Program-made: the position numbers and the translations under genes
Assembly (NCBI GenBank): GCA_003665825.1
Contig: QPFY01000013.1
Location: forward strand, 1-64,000
Reading direction: 5' to 3'
Length of the DNA stretch: 64,000 bases
Origin: Microbotryum silenes-acaulis
Lineage: Eukaryota > Basidiomycota > Microbotryomycetes > Microbotryales > Microbotryaceae
Shown here: one piece after another, positions 34,901 to 47,319 of the stretch
How positions within the stretch are numbered: the stretch's first letter is position 1
How the letters are laid out: each line of letters opens with the position of its first letter
Notes under the pieces: model-generated
Databases searched by the model: none
What the model saw: the letters and a program-made list of their open reading frames with translations, nothing else
What the model was told of the DNA's origin: nothing

Positions 34901-36503
34901 TCGTAGGCGTCGGGATCGGATCCGAAGTTGTCGAGTGCGAGTCCTCCATGAGCATCGACGCGTTTCTACGAATAGTTGTCTGCGATGCGTTGCGATGCAG
35001 CGACACTCCATTGTCATCGGACGAGTCCTGGTCAACAGCACGTTGCTTCCCAGCCTTCCGAGCATTCATGGCCGTCAAGGTTTCCTGCAGCGCCGCGAGC
35101 CCATCTTCTTCCGAAGTGAGCGGCGTCGTCGCACCGGATCTCGTTCGTTCAGGCTCAGATCCAGAAATGGACAAATGCGATGAGTCAGCCGAGACCTCTG
35201 AGGCGGAGAGGTTGACATGGCCGGTCGAGGAGGACGTGCTCGCCATGAGCACCGATTCATCGACGAGCGGAGACTCGGTCGCACTGCCCTCTTCAGGGAT
35301 TGCAGGAGGAAAAGCATCTCGTGTGGTATGAGGAGAAGCGTCCCGACGATGGCCGTGGTGGTATAGATGGTGATACGACGGCTCGGACGGAAGTTTAGGG
35401 GGTGGTGGGCGTGTGAAGAAAGGGTGTGCAAGAATCGCTTTGAGTGTCAATCGCCGCATCGGATCGAGTACGAGGATATTTTGAATGAGATCAATCGCGT
35501 CTGTGTACGTGAGGCATCGTTGTCAGTTGTCTTGAAGATGTTGATTGCCCAGGAAGGCCCGAGCCGACGAAACAAACCTTCATCAAGCCAGGTTGGGATA
35601 TCGTATTCGCACTTGAGAATCATCTCCTTCATGAGACCCTCGTCATCATCGTCAAAGGGTAGTGAACCAGCCAATAGCGTGTAGAGAATGACCCCAAGTG
35701 ACCAAATGTCGACCTCTGTGCTCTTCCGCGCTTGGATTAGCGCAGGTATCCACACCACACTTCACAAAGTTCGGGACGCACCTTCGCCATGGTATCTCTT
35801 GGCAGCGACGACCTCGGGTGCACAATACCCGAGTGTGCCAACCCAGGTGTCCATCCAACGCCCTTTCTCAAACTCTCTGCCAAAGCCCAAGTCGGCAATC
35901 TTGACGTTGACGCGTTCATCGAGCAGCACGTTCTCCAACTTGAGATCGCGATGCACGACGCCGGATTGATGGAGATGGGCGACGCCCAAGACGAGTTGGC
36001 CGAATATGCGCCGTGTTTCTGAGGCCGAGAGACGGCCCTTCTCAACGAGATAGTCGAACAGCTCGCCGCCGGTGCAGAGTTCGGTGACGAGGTAGATGGA
36101 CGACTCTGTGGCGATGATCTCGTACAGGGCCAGGATGTGGGGGTGGCGCAGTCGACGATGGTGGTGGAGTTCTCGGGTCAACAGTGACAGCGGAGACGAG
36201 GCTGCTGATCCACGATCGGAAGACTGTGCAATCGAGGTGACTGTGAGCAGGGGAGCACCAAGCGCACGCGGTCCAGGTCCAGTGGGGACTGACGTTGACG
36301 GGCGAGCTCTTGGGCACTTGCTTGATCGCGACACGGGTGTTGGTTAATCGATGTACTCCGATCCTGACTTTGCCAAATGAGCCTGCACGGTGTGCGAACC
36401 TCTCAATGTTAGTGACATGCACGTGCACAGGCGCAACAAGACTGACCTTCGCCGATAACTCTGCCCAAGGTGTATCCTCCGACCGACTTGAGCTCTTTTT
36501 GTG
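31992..36503 (-). CDS. CAMKL (AMPK/Gin4-like) Ser/Thr kinase with UBA-like segment
   Basis: Exons on the minus strand: upstream to 36447, 36382-36294, 36223-35782, 35730-35578 and 35500-31992, with consistent phases. The first exon reads ...ELKSVGGYTLGRVIGEG and its start codon is unresolved. The ATG at 36629 is out of frame, so another intron or exon probably lies there. Kinase features are GSFGKVRIG, VAIK, the catalytic loop HRDLKLENVLL, ADLGF (DLG), GTLGYCAPEVV, DIWSLGVILYTLLAG, and RRLTLKAILAHPFF closing the domain. About 250 residues later, LTTLGFDTGQIVHSIT and AVYWMLKRKADE form a UBA-like segment, as in AMPK-related kinases. The long C-terminal tail (about 800 residues) is Ser/Arg-rich, ending in a Glu run. 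It is probably a morphogenesis or nutrient-signalling kinase, but no exact orthologue is assigned. Confidence 0.85.
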
Positions 36504-36629
36504 TCAGCTCAGCTGCGAGGGACGAATAAGCTTGCGAGAGCTGGCGGGTGGATGGATGGATGTAGGCGCGTGCACGTGGGTGGCACGACGTGTGATCGAG
36601 CGCGTTTCAAAAAGCGGGGACGGCGCCAT

Positions 36630-38082
36630 GGATAGAGCAAGACGAGACTATCAGTGAGACGGCGGAAGGACTCGGGGTATGCTGCATAGTCTGACTGACC
36701 TCATGGCCTGCTCTGGTCTGCTGTTGTGCATGCCGTGAGCCCCGTCTTGTGCCTCCTGGCCGGTTCATCGCGCTGGTGCACGCTCACCACCCCGTTCGCA
36801 CCACAGCTATTGAGCACTACACAAGATTCGAGCAGTCAGAATGTCGAGGTTGAGCGTAGACTTTGAGTATGCGCAGAGAGCAGATCGCTCAGGGTGATGG
36901 TATATCGACACTTGACTGTTACAAGTCGGCCGACGCGAGCCTGTGTGGTGGCCGAGTTCGGCCCGAGGTGAAGTGGTGGGGCGAGCACCAATACTGTCGT
37001 CCCGGGCTGAATTTGAAAGACTAGCGTTCCGAGGATATCCTACTCAAGCGGCATTAGTAACTGCTGGCATTTGTCAATAATGACGCGGACGCGCGAGGTC
37101 AAGCCCCGTCATCTCGCGTAAGGTCGCCGAATCCGATCTGACGACTGCAAACTTGTAGACTCCGAGTCGTCGTCCCTCCGGGCCCGAGGGCTTTCGAGGT
37201 CGACGCACAACATAGAGGAAACACCTAGGTAGGTACCATTTTATAACGGGCGCGAAGGAAAACAGGGTGAAGTATACCTAAGATTGCGAGTGAAATTTGA
37301 AGCCCCTCGGCTCCATCTAGTGAAGTTGCACGTGAAGGCCCGTTCGACGGAGAGTCAGGGTCACGTGCCCGGAATCGGAAGCTTCGACCCGGCGTGGACT
37401 GCAGTCGCTTAGAGCGGAGCCTGTGCTGTAGTTACCATCAGATCCCCTGTATTTTTTTCCTAGGAGCAGGCGTGCTTTGATCGAGGTCAGCTGAGTCATC
37501 GTCCGGCGGCCGGTTCAACTCGATCGATTACGTACAATTTGCAGCGTCGATTTTGCCACACGCGCGCGCCTGCCGTTGAGCTCGGTCTTGCTTGTGCGGC
37601 GCCACCGACAAACGGGCCGTCGCCGCTCGGGGTCTGCTCGGGCTCAGTGTGGCCTGCCTTCCCGCGATCTCGAGAACGAACGCCGCTTGTCTCGTTGGCT
37701 TTTGCCCTCCCACACCATCGCGAATACATCACCTCTCTGCATCACGCCTGCCCTCCGCAAAACTTCACCAAGTGGCGTCCCACCACCTGTTTGGGCCTTT
37801 GAAACCGGATTGCACTGTACCATCCCGGTCGCCGATCTCTCGGCTCGCGTTCGATCGTCGTCACTTCTTCGCTCATCGTCGTCGCGCGGCTCTGCGGATC
37901 CGCTCCGGCGGCTTGGCCCCCGACTCGAGCTCCCCGCGCTAAACACTCCGTGCGCAAACACACAACCGACTCGAAAGCGCTCATCCTCTGGCGATCCTTT
38001 CACTTTGCGATTGTCCTAGGTTGAGCCTCTCCACAGCTCTTCTTCCTCGCTCTCTGTGCAAACCGGCTGCTTCGGTCGGACC
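36630..38082. other. Divergent intergenic region, kinase and SUR2 promoters
   Basis: About 1.4 kb between two divergently transcribed genes. It should hold both promoters and the unresolved first exon of the kinase. Pyrimidine-rich runs occur at 37980-38060 just before the SUR2 ATG. No other gene seen. Confidence 0.5.
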
Positions 38083-39345
38083 ATGAACCGCACGCCCAAC
38101 TCGACCTCGACCATGGTCGCGTACTGGGTCTCATCGCTCGCGTCGTCGTTCGCCCCGATCCCGCCGCCGGGCCGCGCCTTCGCCCTCGCCGGTTCCGGCC
38201 CACTCGCTTCCTCCTCCTCGTCCTCGGCCTCACCTTCTCTCAACGTTAGCTATCCGACCCCACCTTATGCGGCCCCCTTCTACCATCTTCATCGGGAGCG
38301 CGTGTGGTCGCCGATCTCGGATAGCGTCGCGGCCGTCGCAGCGCCCTTCGTCGTCTACTGGGCCATGTCGGCCCTCTTCATGTTCATCGACGCACTCGAC
38401 CTGCGCTCGTTTGACCGGTACCGGATACACAACCCGGAAGAGGCCAAGACCAAGAACCGCGTCGGCAAGGTGCAGGTCTTGCGCGCGGTGCTGATACAAC
38501 AGGCGTTGCAGACCGCGTTGGGTCTGTACTGGCTCGCCGACTTCGACCCGACGCACGGACCATTCCGCGATCATGCAGCCTCGATCGCGACCTATGCGGA
38601 ACGTATGGCCCGCGTCGTGCGGTTCCTCGTGATGTCGTCATCACCAGTCAAGCCGACATCACCCATCATTGCCGATGCGGCGCATTGGCTCTACTGGTGG
38701 GGAGTCCCGATCGTCCAATTCGTTTGTGCTGCGTGAGTAAACGCTCTCCTGCAGTCTCAAATTGAGCTATTCCATCTCACTGACTTCCATCACCCCTCTC
38801 TTGCCTTGCTGTAAAGTTTCGTGCTCGACGGGTGGCAATACGTGTGGCATCGCTACTTCCACACCAACAAGTTCTTGTACCGTCACGTGCACTCGATCCA
38901 CCACCGCCTCTACGTCCCCTACGCCTTTGGCGCGCTCTACAATCACCCGCTCGAAGGCTTTGTCCTCGACTCGCTAGGAGCCCTCATCGCGGAGAACGTC
39001 GTCGGCCTCACAACACGTCAAGCAATCCTCTTCTTTGCCCTCTCAACAGCAAAGACCGTCGACGACCACTGCGGGTATTCGCTCCCCTTTGATCCTTTCC
39101 AACTCTTCTTCGCAAACAACGCGGATTACCACGACTTGCACCACCAGATCGCGGGGCTCAAGTACAACTTTTCGCAACCCTATTTCATCCACTTTGACTG
39201 GCTTCTCGGCACACGGATCACGAGGGAGGATTTCGAAGCCAAGAAGAGCCGACGGGTGCACCCGAGTAACAAAGTCAATGGACCGAACGAAATTGACGCC
39301 CCGCCAACATCGAAGCGGAATGGGATGGCGTTGAAGGACGAATAA
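38083..39345 (+). CDS. SUR2: Sphingolipid C4-hydroxylase (SUR2), fatty acid hydroxylase family
   Basis: Two exons, 38083-38732 and 38817-39345, with an 84 nt intron (392 aa). The ATG at 38083 follows ACC, and a second ATG lies 10 codons on. SUR2 hydroxylates C4 of the long-chain base of dihydroceramide or sphinganine in the ER to give phytosphingosine. All three histidine clusters of the di-iron membrane hydroxylases are present: WHRYFH (H228, H232), HSIHH (H242, H245, H246) and YHDLHHQ (H322, H325, H326), plus KTVDDHCGY. The strings LYVPYAFGALYNHPLEGF and DPFQLFF are typical of SUR2. Hydrophobic segments at about 85-105, 135-155 and 200-220 should span the ER membrane. An unusual Ser/Ala/Pro-rich stretch of about 35 residues occupies residues 20-55. 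It converges with CTU2, leaving 233 bp between stop codons. Confidence 0.92.
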
Positions 39346-39578
39346 TGAAGTTTTGGAATTTCTAAGAGCTTGGAAGGGAAACCCAGCGTTCTGTGTATAT
39401 ACTCTCGTCGTGTCCCCATCAGTTCCCATGTGTGCACTTGTTCGTCTTTTTACTACTCGTCATTAGCTCATCTACACCTGTCTCGGATGTTCTTTACCTG
39501 ATCTGTCTTCCTCTGCAACGTAATCACGACCCCCGATTGATTCACACTACCTATCCGTCTTGGATTCGTAGAGATCAT

Positions 39579-41546
39579 CTACTCCTCTATCAGGAATTCT
39601 TTGACCACATCATTCATCCTCCGCCTGCTCCGACGCTGTCGTTCGACGTAACTCGGCAAATCCTCGGTCTTTGCAATTGCCTTCGGAATTGAAAGACAGC
39701 CGTAACATAACGAAGAGTCGAGAGAGTTCGCTGACTCTTCGTGTTTCGATTCGCTAATTCCGATGACCGTCTGGGGCTCGGCATCCTCTATCGATCGAGT
39801 AGCGGAAGCATGGTCGGTTTCGACCAAGTCGGACATGGTGATCGCCGTTCGCCACCGATGAGCCCCTTCTTGCACAGGCCTGAACAACCAAACTCCCAAA
39901 GAAAAAATCAGTATCTTTCACAAATCTTCTGTTCAGCTCAAGCCTGCACTGACCCTCCGCAAATCGCACACCCTTCCCAACTCTCACTCCCCATCTCCCC
40001 CTCCTCGATCCTCATCCTCGCATCCGTACTCCTCATTCCCAACTTGTGCACCGTCGCCAAAACGGTCTGTACCGTACTCGGGAATTCCTTTTGCAAGCCG
40101 TTCACGAATTTGGCTACGACAGCTTGAATCGTCGGTCGCCCATTCGCAACTTCCCCTCGGTCGACCCCGGGTCGGGGTACGACCAGTCGCTTGACTCTGA
40201 CCAGTTCCTCCATCTCTGCTCTTAATATACCCGAAACCGGACGAGCGACCAACAAGTCATTTCCCTGCACCTGCGCCTGCGCCTGCTCCTGCTGCCGATC
40301 CGAAACCTCCCACTCGACCCCAACCTCCTCCCCAATCGCATAACCCCTACCCAAAGCCATGCCTTCGATCGTCAACTCTGCCACTCGATCACTCCCTTCA
40401 CCCGTAACCAAGACTTCACATTTCTCTTCTCTTGCCTTTCTCCTTAAGAGGGTAAGTAGTAGAGATCTTTGAAGTGATGCAAGGGATGTATGATCGATCT
40501 TGGTTTTGCTGGGGGTTTGGGAAGGTGTTGGGTGGAGTAATTGGACGAGTTTTTGATGACGCTCGAGAGCGGTTCGTGAAGTGGATTCTGGGGTGCTGGA
40601 GTCGTTAAAGATGTCGGATAAAGGGATGGACATGAACTCGACGTCTTTGATCCCAATTGACTCGACGAGGGTTTTCAAGTCCTCAGTGAATGCCTTCTGC
40701 TGAGCGTACCGAGCAAGGGAATCACGTCACGGATCAGCTACGACCACTTTATCGACGTCGACGCGGGATGCGCCGCAAATAATCACTCACCTCTTGATCA
40801 GCTTGCCCGTCCTCCGTATCCATCTCAACATGAACAACAACCAGCCCCGCAAAAGCCGGTGGTGCCTTCGATGAGGGCTCGCGAATCGGAAACCAAACCT
40901 TGAGCAACTCCAATAAAACCCTGCCCAGTCCACTCCGAAACGCATGAGGATCCGAGCTTGAACGCGGCGAACCCCAACCTCTTTTCTACCCAAACTCACC
41001 TCGACCCCAACCCTCCACTCATACCCAATAAAACCCTACTCCTCACATGAACATGCCTATAACCCCCGCCCTCCGCCTCTCTCCTCGGCTGACGTTGCCT
41101 ACCCGACAAAGGCGAATGATCCATCGAAGTTCCCGTACGGGAGAAATAACTTACTCCTTCTGCGGAACGCTTAAATTTCGAGTAGAGGTACGCTTCGAAA
41201 CATGTTCTGCGGATGTAAGTTTGGTTTTGGGGTCAGGTTTGTGGTTGAGAGTTGGAAGGGGGAGATGGGGCCGTACGAGCAGTAAGATCCGGCGGCGATG
41301 AAGGCTATCGCTTTCAGGGAACAACGACGACATTTGGTTGGGGTGGTGGGGGGTGATAGGTTCGATGTGGAAGCTACTGCTGTGGTTGGGTTGCACGGGA
41401 AGAAATGGGAAGCGCAAGGTGGGAGGGAGGAAAGAGCAATCGATCAGCGACGGAGGAATGCGAGTCACTTGTAAAAGCCTACGGTACTGACCCCGTTCAG
41501 GCTCGGTCTCGTCGACGTCGAGTGGGTCGGGTTGGCTGCACGACAT
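39579..41546 (-). CDS. CTU2: Cytoplasmic tRNA 2-thiolation protein 2 (Ncs2/Ctu2)
   Basis: Seven exons on the minus strand: 41546-41492, 41376-41277, 41206-41155, 41088-41000, 40956-40791, 40699-39954 and 39879-39579 (502 aa), all phases consistent. With Ncs6/Ctu1 this protein makes the 2-thio group of wobble uridine (mcm5s2U) in tRNA Lys, Glu and Gln, using sulfur from Urm1. Seen in the sequence: N-terminal zinc-type cysteines C34, C37, C51 and C54 (KCRRC, YCSTC), a PP-loop-like VLLGMSGGLGS, VLVTGEGSDRVAEL followed by ALGRGYAIG, ARPVSGILRAEMEELVRVKR and PSTVQTVLATVHKLG. C-terminal cysteine pairs are CAIC and CYGC, followed by a basic tail. Ctu2 usually lacks some catalytic cysteines of Ctu1. 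Several introns are short (43-85 nt). The start is 279 bp from the ATG of a divergent gene. Confidence 0.85.
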
Positions 41547-41825
41547 GGTCGGCGTGGCTTTCAGTACATGAGGCTGAGCGAAGGAGTTTGCAGTGTGAAC
41601 GCGGGGCTCGACGGCGCGGGCGGTCCGTGCGAGTGAGTGGCTGCGAGTTGGCTGTGCACGGCTGTGAGTGAGTTGCGCGGAGTGAGTTGCGCGTGACCGC
41701 GGTGACTGGCTTCCATTTCGCAAAGCATTCGATTCGCGATCGCGCTCTCGCCTCGGACCACGATTCTGCTTCCCTGGTTCATAGCACTCGCACACCTCAA
41801 ACAAGAAACACATATCCTCCACGCC

Positions 41826-42562
41826 ATGGGTCGATCAGCCAAGATGGCCAAGCGCCCAGTCAGTCCTTGAACTCTCTTTCACCCTTGGAGAACGAACTCG
41901 AGCTGACCGTGAGCATCATTCTTCCCTCCCCACGCACCACACCCCCCTCCACGCCCAACCCCCATCCCCATCAGACCAAAGCCGAAAAGCTCTCTCGCCA
42001 AGTGAACACGCCCATAGCTACCCTCAACCGATCCCAACGGCCACGCTCCCTCTCCCCCGATCTCGCAACCGCCTCCGCCTCCACCTCCACCTCGACCACC
42101 TCCTCCTCGATTCCCTTGTTCAACACTTCTCGGAAAGGCGCTCTTGTCCCACCACGACCACGAACAGGGACCAGTTCAACAAGGTCTATCAAAGAAGACC
42201 GTACCGAACCCGACTTGGACTTGGACTTGGACCTCAGCGCACCTTCAAGCACAGGGCTGGACCTCGTCTCTTCCCTCGCTTCGAGCTCAACGAACTCCCC
42301 AGCAGCGCATTCGCATTGGTCTTCCGAATTCCCGCTTTCCAAACAACGCAAACCCTCCACCTCGGACAAACTCAAGAAAGCCCAACATTCCATCTCGAAC
42401 GACGCGCGAAAAGCCGATCGCAAGATCACCGGTGGTGGATCGGGGGTAGGAGGGGGTAAGGGTTTGAAAGGGGGAAAAGACAAATTCCGATTGGGGGTCG
42501 ATTACGTGACGTTACATGAGAAGAGGAATGGTGGTGAGAGGTTTAGTAAGAAATTGAGGTGA
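41826..42562 (+). CDS. Small basic Ser/Thr-rich protein, unknown
   Basis: The ATG at 41826 opens MGRSAKMAKRP before a GTCAGT donor. The main frame then reads NELELT, an intron begins at GTGAGC near 41910, and translation resumes at TKAEKLSRQVNTPIATLN. It closes with DKLKKAQHSI, RKADRKITGG, a Gly/Lys-rich run and TLHEKRNGGERFSKKLR. The first intron would be only about 32 nt, so the exon 1 junction is uncertain. The Lys/Arg-rich ends suggest a nuclear or nucleolar protein, but I do not recognise the family. It is transcribed divergently from CTU2 with a shared 279 bp promoter region. A DLDLDLDL run comes from a short repeat. Confidence 0.45.
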
Positions 42563-45020
42563 TCGAGAGCGGAACGATCTCCAAAGAGGGGGCGTAGAGA
42601 GCCGAAGTAGGGGCGAAGGGTACGAGGTGTTGTGTACAATATGCATATAATCCTACGACGAGGATGACTAGTATCCTCCTTGATGCCGCAAATCACCTAC
42701 AGGAGACCATATCCGATCTATCTCTGTACTCGCCGACCCAAATCAAAAGTCTCGGGCACCCACGGCGGCTATTAGGGCGTGACTCTTGAGAGCTCCAGAT
42801 TCTACTCTTGGTTAGATCTCGCTCGCAGTACTCTTCAATCACGCTTGACGCGACGATGAATACAGCGCACTTCATATGACAGCCTCGAATTCAACGTGTC
42901 AACTCCCTACCACCTCGACGATCCCCTCGACGAGACCGGTCGCACCGCTGCGCAAAAAAGGTCCGCCCGAATGCAATCATCTTCCGAACCAAATTTGCGC
43001 ACAGACTCAGGCTCGGACTCGGGCTCAGCAGGATTCCCTAATCTCTAATTCAACAGCCTCATTACCCCCAACCTCGAGCCATCCCTCGCCATTTCCTCCT
43101 CAAGACCTCGTATCTCCAACCAGGGCAGTGAGCAGTGAGCCGCACCCAAAAATTTGAACTTCAGGAAACAACCTTGGGCGGCACTCAATTCCGAAGACGA
43201 TATCAAATCGCGCGAGATCGAATAAACGGTTTCAGAGAATTATTTCCTCACACCATTGGAAGGAGTCAAACATCGACATTGGAATGATGCGATTGATCGA
43301 GTGAAAGCGCAAAAATCCAACCGTGGTCAGTCAGATTGGTGAACAGCACCATCAATTTTCGGCATTTGGGATAATAAATGCTTGTTGTATTACGGTCTGA
43401 GCTCAGTTTTCTACGAGATGTTTCACAGAAAAGTGATGGTCGCTTCTTGAGACTTTTTGGGAGACGATGAGTGCGAACTCGATGACGTTGAATCCATGCC
43501 CGAGTTCGTGCTCTTCAACCGCGATGCGTCTCCTTCCATCATGAGAGCTGGTCGAAGACGAGCAAGAAGGCACTTCACCAACCCTGGTGCGATACCGATT
43601 CCCTCATTCATTCCATCACATGCATCCTGTTCATGTATCCCCGGGGACCAGATGGCAGGTTTCCCGGAACATTCGAGAGAGCCAAACGCATATGTAACCA
43701 ATGGAACCAACAACATGCGAGACATCATTCGAACCCGTCCACTGCAGTGGCCGATGAAACCTGCGAAGAGATATATCCCCGTCACTGTGCTGGAACGAAT
43801 CTACCAATACAGTTCACCCACCTAGGCCAATACTGCGACCATCGGAGGAATTCCATGCAGTTCCAGTAAGGAACCAGAGAGAAGTGGCTGAAGGGGAACT
43901 GTGTGATCATCCAGAGACAATGGGAGCAAGCTAGAGGGTTGTCGCTCGGGAAGCTTTTGCATTTGGCGACGCTCGAAGCAATGATTAGGCGCTAAGCAGA
44001 GTAAACGGTAGTTGTAAAATAGCGAGTGTTCCGACGTGTGGATCTTCTTGTGAATATTTCATTCCGAACCTCGTTGCTCCGCATCATTATTTCACTGTCG
44101 ATGGACAGAGGCCTGGAGTTCAAGGGGGCGAGGATCACGAAAACACCCGCCCGCAGGCCGGCAACATCAGCGGCGCTAGTGATTGGGCTTGCAAGGATCG
44201 ATCAAGTTTGTACCCCAAGCGAAAAGTTCATACCAAGAGTAGGCGTCTTGTCCTCAATGGGGAAGCGAGGCAAACAAGGTTATTGGAAGGAAGCGATCTA
44301 GTACAGTTCTTGCTATCTCTTCCAACCATGGCCTGCGTCCGGGCGAAGGGGGCTCGCGTAGACGTCAAAAGGGTAGAAAGCTGGGTTTCAAAGGGTTGAG
44401 AGTGAAGATGGTCACCACACGAGACTTTGCAGAGTAATAAAGCGGGACAACTGTTGGAGCTACTCTTATGATCTCCCAACGGAGGAGTGTTGAGCACGTT
44501 TTGGGGGCAGCAGCTTCACTGGAGCTGCCGCGCCTTCGGTCCCCTGTCTCTGACGCCGCAATGGCCGCTTTGCATTCCAGTGCGGCCTCGGGTACGAAAG
44601 GGATGCTGTCGTGGAGCGAGTTTGTCGGGGTAAAGACGGCTCGTCGAAGCAGAAGCTCGGCCCAAACCCTGTTGTAGAGCCGCATCATGTACGACTCTTT
44701 CTATCAGCGCGCGAAGGGCTGGAGTCGCGGAGCGGGACCATAGACGATCCGCCGCACAGGCAAAGCAACACAGGGGACGTTGGCCAAAGTCGGCGGGCAA
44801 CAGCCAGTCACCCGGATACGATTCTAGCTCGACATTTAACAAGCTCTCACGGGCCATACGGCGTATTCAGCTCTCTGAACAGAGGGGCCGTAAGACAATG
44901 ATGATGCAGGAGATCCTACACAAACCAGAGCGCTCTCTCCCTCTCCCCGTGCCCTTCAGCAGTTGGCGCCGCGTGCCCCTCATTCACTCTCCGACGTGTT
45001 CTTCTGAACAATTCTCTCAA
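42563..45020. other. 2.4 kb without a supportable gene
   Basis: ORFs at 42876-43157, 43457-43825 and 43633-43869 have no domain. The last two read the same stretch in different frames (FPEHSREP and MYPRGPDGRFPG), which could mean a frameshifted relic. Nothing in 44000-45020 stands out. Confidence 0.4.
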
Positions 45021-47319
45021 TCAGAGCATGCAAGTCCGATGCCAGTCGGTCGTGCGATAGCTCGCCCGTCGCCCAGGCTCCACTGCGGCTCTCTTGTCGA
45101 CGCGCTCGTTCCACGCGCGTTGCACACCGAGACCACAATATTTAGCTAGGGTAGCCACGAGCTCGGGCGCGTGCTTCCAATGCTCCACGTAGGGTTTGAA
45201 CAGACTTTGCAGTGCCTCTGTAGACGTCAGCAAAACATTTCTCGTCAGAACGCCAGTGATCGGCGCCTTCCAATGCTCCCAAAGCCCTCTTGCTGCGTCC
45301 GACATCTCCGCCGGATCGCTGGCTCCTTTGGGTAGAATAAACACGACGAAGATGGCCACGTAGACGAGCGATTCAATTTCGTGCCAGGGTTGGTGAAGGA
45401 TTGGTCTTATTTTGAGGTCTTCATCCATCAGATCTCGCGCACGAAACGAAAGTGTCCCCTTGCAAGAACGAGGTGGGATGGACCATCAGCGAAAGGGCGC
45501 CTTCCGGCAAAGCGCCATAGTTTGCCTCGCGGCAGGGAGGCTCACCACGGATTTCCTTCGTTCGGCCTCCCCCTCTGGCCCATCCATGAACACCGCAGTG
45601 TCGTAGTCGATCAAGACCCCTTTTCCGTCGGATGCGATCATGACATTTGCTGCAGATACGTCGCGATGGAGGATGCGGAGGCGATAAAGGCTGCGCAGGC
45701 CTGCAGTAGATGACTGACAGCACCATCAGCTGAAAGCTCGAACAGAGACCCCCCTCTCTTGCCCCAAGTTGAACAGCCGGTGGACGCTCAGTACATACCG
45801 TGAACAGCACCCAGCATAACTTGTGCCAATGCTTCGGTCGATTCGATGACGCTGATCGGTTCAAAGCAGTGCTCATGAAAGACCACTTCCATCGCTCGCG
45901 GTTTGAGACCCCACGCTTTGGCGTCGAGCATCTTGGGGAGGAATCGAGGGACCACGACAAAGTCGCTTTCGCGATACACGTCGACGATAGGAGTGAGCCC
46001 TTTTCGATCGTCGGGTGAGGCGTTGGCGATGGCGAGACGGATGCGATCATGTTCGTCGCAGCGAGCTTCTTCGACAAACGAGACCGTCATCGCGTACTCG
46101 GCGTGCGCAGTCGGCCCTTCGCCACCGGTGGAAACGCGGTAAGCCGAGGTGCGACGCCCGAACATGGAGTCGGACCAGTACAGCCGCTCAAGAATCTGGA
46201 TCTCGCCGAGCCGAGGATCTCCCCTTCGGTGTTTATCGAACAAAATGGGTCTAGGGGGAAGAACCGAGGAAGGGAAGCGGAACGAGGTGGGTTTCGCGTC
46301 CTCGCACAGAGACGTGATGATGCCGAGGTCGCGATCGCTCAGGCTTAGTAGTCTTGCGAGGAAAGTTGAAAGGTGTCCATTGGCTTCGATACACTTGAAG
46401 ATGGGCGCGCAAAAACGCCGACTTGGAGTATGCAGCACGATCTTGAGTTCTTGTTTGTACATGGCGAAGCCGAACACGTGGGATCGACACGAGTGTGAGA
46501 CGAGCGTGCAAAGGGAATGTCTCAAACGGTCCTGGGGGTAGACGACATCAGCAAAATGGGCACTCGGCGCGCACCGCTTAAAGGCGCTTAAGCCCCGCTT
46601 AAGGACGCTTAAGGACGCTTAACAAGACGTCCTTAAGCCCCGCGTCTTGTTAAGCGTCCTTAAGCGTCCTTAAGCGTCCTTAAGCGGGGCTTAAGCGCCT
46701 TTAAGCGGTGCGCGCCGAGTGCCCATTTTGCTGATGGACGTCGCAGTGAGGTGAAGCATCGATCGGGCGGGTGCCAATCTCGGCAACCGCAGCGAGCTGC
46801 GTTCCGCTACAAAGACCACCCCACTGATCGTCATCGGTGGAGGTCCACGTAGCTTCGATGTTTGGGTTTGCCTTGATAGCTTCGTGGGTGAAAAGGAACA
46901 CGTCAGGCAGGGCTTCTGAGTCGTACAGGTCGTTCTTGTTGTCTTCTTGAAAGCTCAGCAAGCGGCCTCGACTCTTCTATTCACTCGGTGGTCAAACTCA
47001 GCTCGGGCACGTTCACCAGAGACCGATGGTCATCATGTGCCCTGTGCGCACTCACCAACGTCGGCTTTCCGTCTTCCCACACGATCTCTGGAACGACCGT
47101 CGTGTCAATGTCGTCGGTCAACGGCGCGAGGAAAAAGTCCTTCAATCCCGCCCATTCGATCTCGCGGTCTTCGTCATTGCTCTCGCCACTTGAGAAGCCC
47201 AGAGACCTGAGCCTAGTCACGCGACTGACAAGCTGACTCGTACTACTGGCAGAGCCGCCGAGGGGCGCGAGTCGCTGTTCGTCACTGCATCGGGTCTCCC
47301 CGAGCTGAACGTGGGACAT
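45021..47319 (-). pseudogene. FunK1-C: fungal-type kinase interrupted by a MITE
   Basis: Exons on the minus strand: 47319-47056, 46976-45799, 45700-45546 and 45458-45021. A 192 bp hairpin element (46545-46736) plus a 4-bp target duplication sits inside exon 2. Without it the exon would be 982 nt and in phase, and the gene 613 codons. With it, translation stops a dozen codons into the insert. Other parts are sound: DFFLAPL in exon 1; ALPDVFLF (PD), but LAAVAEIG where ExK would be; then ECHDH-type region VSFVEEARCDEHDRIR. Exon 3 has LHRDVSAANVMI and LIDYDTAV. Exon 4 has GTLSFRAR and HQPWHEIESLVYV. The start ATG at 47319 gives MSHVQLGE. The insertion is probably recent because the rest of the frame is unbroken. 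Confidence 0.75.
46545..46736. mobile_element. Hairpin MITE with 4-bp target duplication
   Basis: 192 bp, almost perfectly palindromic over its whole length. The left arm starts CATCAGCAAAATGGGCACTC and the right arm ends with the reverse complement. Internal tandem 'cgcttaagga' units occur in both arms, and the centre is 'caagacgtccttaag'. It is flanked by GACG at 46541-46544 and 46737-46740. Removing the element and one GACG restores the reading frame and the expected DVYPQDR of the kinase. No coding capacity. Confidence 0.85.

Noticed and set aside
36042..36428. 128-codon ORF starting MHVHVTNIERFAH
   Set aside because: It runs from an intron into the glycine-loop exon of the CAMKL kinase and past the next donor; not a separate gene.
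42876..43157. 93-codon Ser/Pro-rich ORF with GTGAGC after it
   Set aside because: Start context is plausible, but no consistent second exon and no recognisable family.
43457..43869. Two overlapping ORFs reading FPEHSREP and MYPRGPDGRFPG
   Set aside because: Same DNA in different frames, no domain, no splice evidence. At most a relic.
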